A DNA stretch of 64,000 nt, from the NCBI GenBank assembly GCA_015075365.1, contig JABTUN010000001.1, forward strand, positions 372,001-436,000. Reading direction: 5' to 3'. A program made the position numbers and the translations under genes. Under the pieces are notes generated by a model. It was not told where the DNA came from, searched no databases, and was given only the letters and a program-made list of their open reading frames with translations. This DNA comes from Verrucomicrobiaceae bacterium. Its GTDB lineage: Bacteria; Verrucomicrobiota; Verrucomicrobiia; Verrucomicrobiales; Verrucomicrobiaceae. Positions 9,963 through 18,346 of the stretch are shown here, in pieces. Numbering within the stretch: position 1 is the first letter of the stretch; each line of letters starts with the position of its first letter.

Positions 9963-10886
9963 ATGTCCACCGCCACCCTCGAAGCCCCGGCCGCCGCTCC
10001 TGCCGCTCCCGCGTCTGACAAACTCACGAAAAAGATCCTCACCGCCGACCACCCGACGTGGTGCCCCGGCTGCGGCGACTTCGCCGTGCTCGCCGCCTTC
10101 TACAAGGTTCTCGAAAAGCTCCAGTATCCGCACGAGAAGATCGTCTGCGTGGCCGGCATCGGCTGCTCCAGCCGCTTTCCGTATTTCATGAACACGCACG
10201 GCATTCATTTCATCCACGGTCGTGCGCTTCCGCTCGCCACCGGGATCTCGCTCAGCCGTCCGGACGTGCATGTGTTCGTCTTTGGCGGAGATGGCGATGG
10301 TTTCTCCATCGGCGGCAACCACCTCAACCACGCCGCGCGCAAAAACGTGAAGCTCACCTACGTCATCATGGACAACTACGTCTATGGCCTCACGAAGAAG
10401 CAGACCAGTCCCACCAGCCCTCAGGGCTTCAAGTCGAAGACTGATCCCACCGGCAGCATCGACCGTCCGATCAACCCGATGAAGCAGCTCCTCGCCAGCG
10501 GCGCCACCTTCATCGCCCGCACGCACGCCGCGCAGGTGAAACACATGGTCGACACCTTCGAGCGCGCCATCCTGCACGACGGCTTCAGCGTCGTGGAGTG
10601 CCTCAGCGAGTGCGTCATGTTCTACGAGGGCAGCTTTGACGACAGCACCCCGCGCAAGGGCGGTGTCTATGACATCATCGACGAAACCCAGCACGACGTG
10701 AAGGACGATGTGGCCGCCTACAAGCTTGCCGACCTGCCCTCACCCGGCAAATTCGGCGTGTTTTACCAAGTCGAGCGCCCCACCAAGAACGCTCTCGAGC
10801 AGAAGTGGATCGACGCCACCCAGTCAAAACTCGGCGGCCTCAGCGGCAAGGACATCCTGCGCAAGCGCATCGAGGTCATGCGGTAA
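9963..10886 (+). CDS. korB: 2-oxoacid:ferredoxin oxidoreductase, beta subunit, KorB-like
   Basis: 307 aa. TWCPGCGDFAVL near residue 37 is the conserved CPGCG iron-sulfur/TPP region. The thiamine diphosphate and Mg2+-binding motif appears as GGDGDGFSIGGNHLNHAARKN with the following NYVYGLTKKQTSPTS. It starts 39 bases after korA, with which it forms the two-subunit enzyme. No separate delta (ferredoxin-like) subunit is present. A perfect hairpin follows the stop by 27 bases and probably ends the korAB transcript. Specificity for 2-oxoglutarate over pyruvate is inferred from the two-subunit layout. Confidence 0.92.
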   Translation: MSTATLEAPAAAPAAPASDKLTKKILTADHPTWCPGCGDFAVLAAFYKVLEKLQYPHEKIVCVAGIGCSSRFPYFMNTHGIHFIHGRALPLATGISLSRPDVHVFVFGGDGDGFSIGGNHLNHAARKNVKLTYVIMDNYVYGLTKKQTSPTSPQGFKSKTDPTGSIDRPINPMKQLLASGATFIARTHAAQVKHMVDTFERAILHDGFSVVECLSECVMFYEGSFDDSTPRKGGVYDIIDETQHDVKDDVAAYKLADLPSPGKFGVFYQVERPTKNALEQKWIDATQSKLGGLSGKDILRKRIEVMR

Positions 10887-10913
10887 CTCCCACGCCAGCC
10901 ATCACCCGCTCGG

Positions 10914-10939
10914 AAAAGCCGGCTTCAACGCCGGCTTTT
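10914..10939 (+). terminator. intrinsic terminator after korB
   Basis: Perfect inverted repeat AAAAGCCGGC / GCCGGCTTTT with a 6-base loop (TTCAAC), followed by a pyrimidine- and T-rich stretch (CTCTTTTC). It lies 27 bases after the korB stop and before the oxidase start. The arms end in A4/T4, so it may work in both directions. Confidence 0.85.
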
Positions 10940-10997
10940 CTCTTTTCAGCCCAAAACAGGGCTTGAGCCAGCCCCGGCGGATTCATAGCTTGCCGTC

Positions 10998-12518
10998 ATG
11001 ACCCACGGACGCACACCTCTCTTCCGCCAGGTGATGAACATGCTGCTGCAAAGCCTGCCAGAGGACGCGGGGAGGCGCGGCTTCCTCAAAAAGAGCGTGC
11101 TCGCCGGCACCGGGGTCATGCTCTCTGCCTGCGCCGGCAGCAGCGGCGGCCCGAAACGCACGATCGCCATCGTCGGCGGTGGCATCGCCGGCTTGACGGC
11201 CGCGTGGCGTCTCATGAACGCCGGGCACGAGGTGCATCTCTACGAGGCAGCCCGGCGCACCGGCGGACGCATGTTCACAAAACGGAACTTCAATGCCGAC
11301 GGCCAGTTTGTGGAACTGGGGGCCGAATTGATCGACACCAATCACAAACACATTCTCGCACTGGCGAAGGAACTCGGCGTGAAAGTGCAAAACCTGCGCC
11401 GCGGTGAGAAAGGACTCGATTTCATCTGGCTGGAGGACCGTCTGCGCACGGATCACGACATTCCGGCCGCCTTCCGCCCTCTCGGCGCAAAGATCGCCGT
11501 GGACGCGGACAGCCTCTACGATGCGGACGGCGGATTCACCCCCCGCGCGCGTGAACTCGACCGCGTTTCGCTCGCCGCGTATCTCAAAGATCGCGGACGT
11601 GGAATCGAGCCGTGGGTCATCCATCTCCTCATCGCCGCCTATGAGCCGGAACTCGGCGCGAGCGCGGAAAAGCAGTCCTGCCTCAACCTCGTTGATTTCA
11701 TCAATCCGGACGTTTCGGATGGTTTTGAGATTTTTGGGGACAGTGACGAGGCCTGGCGCATCCACGGCGGCAACGACACGTTGCCCACCGTGCTCGCCAG
11801 TCGCCTAAGCGGCCAAATCGACCTGCATCTCGGTCATCGGCTCGCTGGAATCGCCGAGAAGAATGAACGTCTGGCCCTGAAGTTTGCCACCACAAGTGGC
11901 GTGAAGTCCGCCAGCTATGAGCGTGTCATTCTTGCGCTGCCATTCACCGTTTTGCGCGAAGTGCCGGGCATTTTTGATCTGCCGCTCACCGCGGCGAAGA
12001 AACGCTGCATCCGCGAAATGGGCTACGGCAGCAATGTGAAGATTTTCCGCAGCTTTGAGCGCCGTTTGTGGCGTGAACCCGTGCCTGGACGCGATTTCAT
12101 CGGCAACGGCAGTGTTTTCGCCCTCGAGCCGACCTTTGAAAATGTGTGGGAAACAAGCCGTGGACAGGCCGGACAGCGCGGCATCATCACGAACCTGCTC
12201 GGAGGCAGACGCGGCGAGGATTACTCCGAATCTGCCATGTCCGGCTACCTTGATGAACTCGACGCCGTCTTCCCCGGACTGAAAAAACTCTATGATGGCA
12301 GGGCCGCGGCGATGAACTGGCCGAAACTGCCTCATGCGCGTGGTAGCTACAGCTGCCCCTTCACCGGCCAGTACACCTGGATCTACGAAGAGTCACCGAA
12401 ACCAGCGCTCGACGGCCGCCTCATCTTCGCCGGTGAGCACACAAGCACTGTTTCGCCCGGCTTCATGAACGGCGGCGTCGAATCCGGTGAACGCGCGGCC
12501 AAAGAAGCGGCTGTGTGA
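10998..12518 (+). CDS. Tat-exported flavin monoamine oxidase-family protein (FAD-dependent)
   Basis: 506 aa. The N-terminus has a twin-arginine-type signal (RRGFLKKSVLAG) followed by LSAC, a possible lipobox, so the mature protein may be a lipoprotein outside the cytoplasmic membrane. The FAD-binding Rossmann motif is IAIVGGGIAGLTAAWRL (about 55-71) and is followed by the GG-doublet region EAARRTGGRMFT. The C-terminal FAD segment is LIFAGEHTSTVSPGFMNGGVESGERAA. The family oxidises amines to imines with release of H2O2. The substrate is unknown. Its stop codon is directly abutted by the stop codon of a cysN relic on the opposite strand. Confidence 0.88.
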   Translation: MTHGRTPLFRQVMNMLLQSLPEDAGRRGFLKKSVLAGTGVMLSACAGSSGGPKRTIAIVGGGIAGLTAAWRLMNAGHEVHLYEAARRTGGRMFTKRNFNADGQFVELGAELIDTNHKHILALAKELGVKVQNLRRGEKGLDFIWLEDRLRTDHDIPAAFRPLGAKIAVDADSLYDADGGFTPRARELDRVSLAAYLKDRGRGIEPWVIHLLIAAYEPELGASAEKQSCLNLVDFINPDVSDGFEIFGDSDEAWRIHGGNDTLPTVLASRLSGQIDLHLGHRLAGIAEKNERLALKFATTSGVKSASYERVILALPFTVLREVPGIFDLPLTAAKKRCIREMGYGSNVKIFRSFERRLWREPVPGRDFIGNGSVFALEPTFENVWETSRGQAGQRGIITNLLGGRRGEDYSESAMSGYLDELDAVFPGLKKLYDGRAAAMNWPKLPHARGSYSCPFTGQYTWIYEESPKPALDGRLIFAGEHTSTVSPGFMNGGVESGERAAKEAAV

Positions 12519-12572
12519 TCAAATCGCCACCTCAGCGTCCTCGTCACCAGCATCAGCGAGCGGTTTGAGAAT
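12519..12572 (-). pseudogene. relic of the cysN 3' end
   Basis: On the minus strand these bases read ILKPLADAGDEDAEVAI-stop, closely matching the last residues of the intact CysN encoded from 16992 (ILKPLADSHDEDAEVVI-stop). By eye, 46 or 47 of 54 bases match between 12519-12572 and 16992-17045. The match fades upstream, with no start or preceding cysN sequence. The relic abuts the oxidase stop codon and, with the real cysN end, brackets the M56/BlaI cassette. Confidence 0.8.
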
Positions 12573-12583
12573 GAGCCGATGCA

Positions 12584-15500
12584 TCAGAATGAGGACGAAA
12601 GCCCTAGTTTCACCTCATGTTCCTTCGCTGGCCCGTTGAGCTTTACATAGTCACGGCGTGGTTTTCTCGTTTCAGGCTCCGCCCAGAGGACATTGCAACT
12701 CGTTCCATACTCCGGTTGGTTGCCCAGAGTCACCCAGCCTCCGGCATCCGCCACGGCACGGTGGCCGGGCAGGGTCCCTTGGCAGAAGCGGGCATACGCT
12801 TCGGCGTCCTCAGGCCGCACATAGTGCAGCGGTGCGCTCGCTGAGCGGTGCCAGATGCGTGAGGTGAAAGTAATGTCACCAAACGATCTCACATGCACGA
12901 TGGTGCCTGCGGCAGGCTTCCCATCCGGCAGCAGCAGGCGCACACGTTTTTCGCCGCAGCGCTGGATTTCAAACGCAGGCGTCAACACGGGCTGGCCCGA
13001 CTCGATCTCTCCTGACCAGTCACATCCGGCCGCGTTCGGGCTGTGAGTCAGCCAGCCGTCACCCGCCGCGCTGAGTTTGAGTTTGCCAGAAGGCAGCCCC
13101 GGGAACTTAAAACGGCCGTCTTTCGCCACAGGCGTCCACGCGACCCAATGGATTGGTAACTTTCCCGGCCTCGCTTTGCCTGACTGGACTTTTGGCACGG
13201 TCTGCACGTCAGCGACCGCCCAGCCGGTCCCGTCGTAGTCCGCTGGCAAATCCTTCACCAAGCCCTGAACAACGACGCCCGGCTTCAACGTGACGGAACC
13301 ACTCATTTCAGTGCCTGGGGCTGCCGTCACATCCATCGCATCACTGAAATGCCAGGACCCGTCTGCCATGCCCGCGCCGATCACGAGCGAGTCATCCTTT
13401 TTCAACGACATCCCGGCACTAAGACGTCCATTCTCCACTTGTTGGTTATCACGTCGGGTGACGGAGGAACTCGCCGCAGACCAGACCAGGGGCTTGAGCG
13501 CTCCCGCGACCTCCAGATTCAGCCTGACCGCCCGTTCGACCACGATCTGCTTTTCCGCTCCTTCGGACAAAGGCTCGTTTGTGAAAGCTGACGCACCATC
13601 TGGCGCGTAGGCGTGCGCACGAATGCCCGCGACCTGTGAACCGTCTGGCAAATCACGCGGGAAAGTAATGCTGGCACGGCCATCTGCGTCCGTGACCACC
13701 GGTGAAATGTTTGCCTCTTTGCCTTCGGTGGGCAGGAGGTTCTGCTCCACATCCACCAGGGACCGTGCTTCGAGCCGCACACCCGCAAAAGGAGCACCGC
13801 CGCCGTCCACCACGCGGACTTTGGCCACGCCTTGAGGTCCTGCTGGCAGCGGTAGAGCAGGCATTTTCCGCAATTTGAACTCAAAATCCTTCGCGTCGAG
13901 CACCACGTCCTTCACATCAAAAGGCACCTGGGATGATCCCGGCTCCAGCTTGAAGGCGGCGCGATTGATTGAACCCACGCGCACAGGGGTGAGTGAACGA
14001 TCCTTCGGCGAGATGATCACCACGACATCATAGATGCCGGGTGGCATGGGTTGTGTGATGAAGTTTCCTTGGGCATCCGGCCTGATAAACCCCAACGCCA
14101 GCCGCCCGTCGCCGCCCTGACGTCGGGTGACGTTCGCGCTGATCGTGTAGCGATCACTCAGGAAGCCATGCCCCGAGGGGAAAACGAGCCTTCCTTTGAC
14201 GGGGCGGAGAGCGGTCACTGGAGCGGGCTCTTTGCCGTTTGTTTGCAGCTTCAAATCATGCGTGCCGCCCTCGCCGAGCCTTGCTGAGGCCACGGGGGAG
14301 GCATTTCCCGCCACCCGCACTCCTAGAAAAGCATGCGGCAGTCCCTGATCATGCTCGAACCGGCCGTCCGCATCGGTCACCAGCCTGGCTTGCTGGGTAA
14401 ACGGACTGAGGCTCGATGCCGGGTCCACCTCGCCATTGCCGAGGTAGCTGAGCATGACCTCCACTCCCGCCTGCGGCTTGCCGTCAGGCTGCGTCAGACG
14501 CCCCTTCACCTGGTTCCAAGGAGAGAGCTTGAGGCGCATCCCAGGCTTCAAATCCCTCACCGGCAAACGTGCGACACCTGTCTGATGCAGCGCATAGATC
14601 CACAACTTCTCTTTGGCGAGCGGCGCCACTTCTTTGAGCTGGAAGGCTCCTGAATCATCCGTGAATGATTTGTTCAGTGCCAGTCCTGATGCGGGCGACG
14701 AGGACTTTGCCTGCCTGGCCACATACTCAGCCGTCACGTCTTTGACCAGATTGGCACTCTGCTCCACCACCCAGACCAAGGCCTTGCTCACAGGCTGGTC
14801 TTTGGCGTCCACCAAGATGCCATTCAGCACTTTCTTGGGCTCCAGAACCGCATCAGCGGTCAGCGAATCCTCATCGAGAGGCAGTGTTGTGATGAACGGA
14901 GCCATGCCCGTGGCCTCCACGCGCAGGAGCTGGGCTTTGTCGCGTGCCTGCACCGCGCGTTCTTTCGAAATGGTATTCGGCATCAGATAGCGTCCATCGG
15001 CATCCGTCCGCGCACCGCGAGAGTCCCAGCGGAATGGCAATGAGGAAATCGAGGTCTCGGTGCCAAGATAGACGAGCGCTCCCTTCACCGGGGTGCCATC
15101 TGCTTTTCGGGTCACACGACCGGAGATATAGGCCGTGCGGGACAGCGTGAGCTTCTTTTCCACCTTTTCATCCGCGCTCGCAAACTCCGACCTCACGGTG
15201 CGCATGTCCTGATGACTGACGGACAGCTTCAAAATCGAGGGGTGGGGTACCTTTTCAAAACGAAAGCGGCCATCGATCCCGCTCTGCTGCCGATCGAAGG
15301 CAACGAGTGGCACCCCCGCTTCGATGGTGAGGTGGCAATGCGCTCCTTCCACCGGTTTGCCCGCCTCATCCACGACGAGTCCCTCGACGACGGTCGTCTG
15401 CGCTGCCGCGGCAGGCTTTTCATCCGCAGACCGCGTGAGGCCCGTGACAGCCAGAGTCACGAAAACGGCCAGCCCGGCGGACCACCAGGCTTTGCGGCCT

Positions 15501-16513
15501 TTGGCCACATCTGTCAGCGCCCGGAAGCGGCGGCGCAGATCACGCTGGCAGCCGGAAATGCCCAGCAGCGCCGCGGAGGTCATCCAGAGCGCCCAAACGG
15601 CGGGCATTCGTGTCGCAAAAGCCAGCACCGCCTCACCCAAACGGTGCGCAGCGGCTGGTTCCGTGCGCTTCAGCGCCTTCTCATCCGCCGCCATCTCCGC
15701 CTCCACGCGGAGGAATCGCGCGGCCAGCCACGCCACGGGATTAAACCAGTGAATGGCAACCACCAGCGAGGCAAAAATCTGCGTCCACAAATCACGCCGC
15801 CGCAGGTGGGCAAGCTCGTGAAGAAAGATCACACGCACCGATGCCGCATCCGCTCGCCGCACCAGGTCCGCAGGCAGCAGGATGACCGGACGCAACACAC
15901 CAAAGAGTGCAGGAGACGTGCAACCCGCAGATTCCATCACACGTGGCATCCGCGTCACTCCCGCGAGATCACAAGCCTGTCGCAAGAGGTTCCAGGTTTC
16001 CTCATCGGGTTCGCGAGACTCACGCCGCAGCCTGAGCCGCAACTTCACATGGAAAACCAGCATCAGGCCCAAAACCAGCGCCACACCTGAAAGCCAGCCC
16101 AACGCCAGCCATTGCCGATTCGACCACGAAGCCGATGGCAAGGCCTCCACGTCTCGCAAAAGCATCTGCGACGGCATTTCCGATAAAACGGGCGGTTTTA
16201 CCGGAAGAGGCGCTAAAACCGATTCATCTGAAAAAGACGCCACAGGCTCGGCCACAGGCATCTCGATCGAAATAGGTGCTTCAGGTGCCTCCACCATGCC
16301 GGCAAGCGACCAGCGAAAAGCGCCCAGATCAGGCACGCAGAATCTCAAGAGTACCAGAACCCAAATCCCGTGCCGCCACGCAGGCGAGAGCCGTCGCCCG
16401 CACACGAAAAGCAAAAGACAGGCTGCCAGGCCAATCAAAGCGCCCTTGATCGACAAGACCGTCATGGCCTCGAACCAAGACGCCGCTGTTTCGATGAGAG
16501 TAGGTGTGTTCAT
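12584..16513 (-). CDS. BlaR1-like M56 metallopeptidase with large carboxypeptidase-regulatory-like extracytoplasmic region
   Basis: 1309 aa. The N-terminal ~350 residues look like BlaR1/MecR1: membrane helices near 18-38, 46-62, 136-156 and 245-262, with the zinc-protease site HELAH at 232-236 and a downstream acidic ligand in RVEAEMAADEKA (270-280). Another helix (about 345-363) leads to ~940 extracytoplasmic residues. These hold repeated Ig-like/CarboxypepD_reg modules, for example VEGLVVDEAGKPVEGA, ISGRVTRKADGTPVKGA and VKGRLTQPDGKPQAGV. No penicillin-binding serine motif (SxxK) domain is evident, so the sensed ligand is probably not a beta-lactam. It starts 6 bases after the BlaI-family gene, implying one operon in which this protease relieves BlaI repression. 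Confidence 0.88.
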   Translation of the reverse strand: MNTPTLIETAASWFEAMTVLSIKGALIGLAACLLLFVCGRRLSPAWRHGIWVLVLLRFCVPDLGAFRWSLAGMVEAPEAPISIEMPVAEPVASFSDESVLAPLPVKPPVLSEMPSQMLLRDVEALPSASWSNRQWLALGWLSGVALVLGLMLVFHVKLRLRLRRESREPDEETWNLLRQACDLAGVTRMPRVMESAGCTSPALFGVLRPVILLPADLVRRADAASVRVIFLHELAHLRRRDLWTQIFASLVVAIHWFNPVAWLAARFLRVEAEMAADEKALKRTEPAAAHRLGEAVLAFATRMPAVWALWMTSAALLGISGCQRDLRRRFRALTDVAKGRKAWWSAGLAVFVTLAVTGLTRSADEKPAAAAQTTVVEGLVVDEAGKPVEGAHCHLTIEAGVPLVAFDRQQSGIDGRFRFEKVPHPSILKLSVSHQDMRTVRSEFASADEKVEKKLTLSRTAYISGRVTRKADGTPVKGALVYLGTETSISSLPFRWDSRGARTDADGRYLMPNTISKERAVQARDKAQLLRVEATGMAPFITTLPLDEDSLTADAVLEPKKVLNGILVDAKDQPVSKALVWVVEQSANLVKDVTAEYVARQAKSSSPASGLALNKSFTDDSGAFQLKEVAPLAKEKLWIYALHQTGVARLPVRDLKPGMRLKLSPWNQVKGRLTQPDGKPQAGVEVMLSYLGNGEVDPASSLSPFTQQARLVTDADGRFEHDQGLPHAFLGVRVAGNASPVASARLGEGGTHDLKLQTNGKEPAPVTALRPVKGRLVFPSGHGFLSDRYTISANVTRRQGGDGRLALGFIRPDAQGNFITQPMPPGIYDVVVIISPKDRSLTPVRVGSINRAAFKLEPGSSQVPFDVKDVVLDAKDFEFKLRKMPALPLPAGPQGVAKVRVVDGGGAPFAGVRLEARSLVDVEQNLLPTEGKEANISPVVTDADGRASITFPRDLPDGSQVAGIRAHAYAPDGASAFTNEPLSEGAEKQIVVERAVRLNLEVAGALKPLVWSAASSSVTRRDNQQVENGRLSAGMSLKKDDSLVIGAGMADGSWHFSDAMDVTAAPGTEMSGSVTLKPGVVVQGLVKDLPADYDGTGWAVADVQTVPKVQSGKARPGKLPIHWVAWTPVAKDGRFKFPGLPSGKLKLSAAGDGWLTHSPNAAGCDWSGEIESGQPVLTPAFEIQRCGEKRVRLLLPDGKPAAGTIVHVRSFGDITFTSRIWHRSASAPLHYVRPEDAEAYARFCQGTLPGHRAVADAGGWVTLGNQPEYGTSCNVLWAEPETRKPRRDYVKLNGPAKEHEVKLGLSSSF

Positions 16514-16519
16514 GGCTGT

Positions 16520-16936
16520 TCATGTTTTGGGTTTAATCTCGTCCAGCAGTGCCTTCAGCTCTGCCACATCCTTCTTGGTGAGGCGCTCCCGCTCCGCCAG
16601 ATGCGCCACCAGAGGTCGCAGCGTGCCGCCAAACATCCGTTCCAGGAAGCTCCGTGTCTCCAGTTCCACGCAGGCCGATCGCTCCACGGCGGGCGAGTAT
16701 AAAAAGCGATTCCCCTCCGGCTCTGTGACCAGCGCCCCTTTCGCCGTCAACCTGGAGAGAAGCGTCACGACTGTGGCGCGCTTCCAGCCACGTGTCACTT
16801 CGAGCAGCGCCGCGATTTCCTGCGATGTACGCGGCGCCTTCTCCCACAGCAACTCCATGACATCCCACTCCGCCTCTGTGATGTCCACCGTCTCTGCGGC
16901 TGCGGGCGACTTTTTGCGAACAGGTGATTTACTCAT
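16520..16936 (-). CDS. BlaI/MecI/CopY-family transcriptional repressor
   Basis: 138 aa, the usual family size. After a basic N-terminus comes the winged-helix domain: ITEAEWDVMELLWEKAPRTS, then SQEIAALLEV, and the recognition/wing part WKRATVVTLLSRLTAKGAL and RFLYSPAV. The C-terminal helices (about 90-135) are the dimerisation/protease-target region. It should bind the operator immediately upstream of its own start and repress itself and the downstream M56 gene until the protease is activated. The operator ends two bases before the ATG, so a leaderless or very short-leader transcript is likely. Confidence 0.93.
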   Translation of the reverse strand: MSKSPVRKKSPAAAETVDITEAEWDVMELLWEKAPRTSQEIAALLEVTRGWKRATVVTLLSRLTAKGALVTEPEGNRFLYSPAVERSACVELETRSFLERMFGGTLRPLVAHLAERERLTKKDVAELKALLDEIKPKT

Positions 16937-16937
16937 G

Positions 16938-16973
16938 TTTACAAGCGTAGGCGTAAATGCCTACACTTGTAAA
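16938..16973. promoter_or_regulatory. BlaI-type operator overlapping the start of the blaI-like gene
   Basis: Inverted repeat with 16-base arms (TTTACAAGCGTAGGCG and TGCCTACACTTGTAAA, two mismatches) around a 4-base centre. Each arm contains a TACA-N2-(T/C)GTA core (16940-16949 and 16962-16971), which matches the TACANNTGTA consensus known for BlaI/MecI/CopY operators. Position directly before the repressor start supports autoregulation. Confidence 0.85.
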
Positions 16974-16991
16974 TAAAAAGTTTTTCCTGGC

Positions 16992-18335
16992 TCAAATCAC
17001 CACCTCAGCGTCCTCGTCATGAGAGTCAGCGAGCGGCTTGAGGATCATGCCAGCGGCGACGGTGTTGTTCGTCTGCTCATCGACCAAAACGAAGCTGCCG
17101 GTGGTGCGATTCTGCGAGTAGGCGTCGAAAAAGACCGGGCTGGCGCAACGGACACGAACGCAGCCGATGTCGTTGAGGGCGAATTCCTTGTTCGCGGCGC
17201 TCTTTTCGAGCGTGTTGATGTTCACCTTGTAGTGCACCTCGGTGACGACGGCGCGGACATCGTTGGTGGTGTGGCGCAGGTGGAAGCGGCCGCGGGGCTT
17301 GAGGGTCTTTTTGTCGGCGAACCAGCAGATCATGGCGTCGAACTCATGCGCGGTCTGCACGGGTTCGGTGGCCTTGACAATCATGCCGCCGCGGGAGGTG
17401 TCGATCTCGTCGGCGACGGTGATGCTGTAGCTGAGCTGCGGGATGGCCTCGGGCTGCGGGCCTTCGAAGGTGTGGATGCCGGTGATCTTCGTCTTCATCT
17501 CGGACGGATAGACGAGCACGTCATCGCCAACGCGGAAGGTGCCGCTGGCCATGCGGCCGGCGAAGCCGCGGTAGTCGTGCAGATTGCCGAGTTTGGCGTC
17601 GTTGCGGTCGGAGATGGGGCGGATGACCCACTGCACGGGGAAGCGCGCGGCATCGGCGGCGGTTTCGGTGTGCACTTGGACGGCTTCTAGATGCTGGAGC
17701 AAGGAAGGGCCGGTGTACCAAGGCGTGGCGTCGGATTTCTCGACCACGTTGTCGCCATTCAGGGCGCTCATCGGGATCGGCGTGACGTTGGGCAGGTTTT
17801 CGAGGCCGCTGGCGAACTTCATGTAGTCGGCCACGATCTTGTCATAGACGGCCTGGTCGAAGTTCACGAGGTCCATCTTGTTCACGGCGAGAACAATGTG
17901 TCCGATGCGCAGCAAGCTCGCGAGGTAGGTGTGACGCATCGTCTGCTCGATCACGCCGAGACGGGCGTCGATCAAAATGATCGCCAGATCGGCCGTGGAC
18001 GCGCCGGTGACCATGTTGCGCGTGTATTGAATGTGCCCCGGCGTGTCGGCGATGATGAATTTGCGTTTCGGCGTGGCGAAGTAGCGATACGCGACATCAA
18101 TCGTGATGCCCTGCTCGCGTTCAGCGCGAAGACCGTCGGTGAGCAACGCGAGATTCACATGCGCGTCGCCGCGGCGCTTGGAGCTTTCTTCGACCGCAAG
18201 AAGCTGGTCTTCAAAGATCGACTTCGAGTCGTAGAGCAGGCGACCGATGAGCGTGCTTTTGCCGTCATCGACAGAGCCGGCGGTCGTGAAGCGGAGGAGA
18301 CTGGATTCGGTGGGATTGACAGTGGTGGCGGTCAT
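16992..18335 (-). CDS. cysN: sulfate adenylyltransferase subunit 1 (GTPase)
   Basis: 447 aa, with no fused APS kinase. It is a translation-factor-type GTPase: P-loop GSVDDGKSTLIGRLL (about 20-34), switch II DTPGHIQYTRNM and the base-specificity motif NKMD. The EF-Tu-like beta-barrel domains include GRMASGTFRVGDDVLVYPSE. With CysD it makes adenosine 5'-phosphosulfate from ATP and sulfate, driven by GTP hydrolysis. In this operon it is separated from cysD by a toxin-antitoxin pair, with 11 bases between the toxin stop and the cysN ATG. The last codons are duplicated as a relic near 12.5 kb. Confidence 0.96.
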   Translation of the reverse strand: MTATTVNPTESSLLRFTTAGSVDDGKSTLIGRLLYDSKSIFEDQLLAVEESSKRRGDAHVNLALLTDGLRAEREQGITIDVAYRYFATPKRKFIIADTPGHIQYTRNMVTGASTADLAIILIDARLGVIEQTMRHTYLASLLRIGHIVLAVNKMDLVNFDQAVYDKIVADYMKFASGLENLPNVTPIPMSALNGDNVVEKSDATPWYTGPSLLQHLEAVQVHTETAADAARFPVQWVIRPISDRNDAKLGNLHDYRGFAGRMASGTFRVGDDVLVYPSEMKTKITGIHTFEGPQPEAIPQLSYSITVADEIDTSRGGMIVKATEPVQTAHEFDAMICWFADKKTLKPRGRFHLRHTTNDVRAVVTEVHYKVNINTLEKSAANKEFALNDIGCVRVRCASPVFFDAYSQNRTTGSFVLVDEQTNNTVAAGMILKPLADSHDEDAEVVI

Positions 18336-18346
18336 GGAGGAGAGAT

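Noticed and set aside
8139..10694. Very long open frame antisense to the korAB genes (about 850 codons), and similar ones antisense to the helicase (5854-8085), enolase (4236-5552) and glycosyltransferase (1192-2859)
   Set aside because: They mirror strongly coding frames with GC-rich third positions, have compositions rich in H, D, E, G and V, show no recognisable motifs, and the opposite strand encodes unmistakable proteins.
12584..16936. M56/BlaI pair as a beta-lactam resistance system
   Set aside because: No beta-lactamase or penicillin-binding sensor domain is visible; the resemblance is limited to the protease core and the repressor.
12519..17045. A complete integrative element with integrase at the cysN 3' end
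   Set aside because: No recombinase, transposase or excisionase gene lies between the repeats, so only the bracketing repeats are reported.
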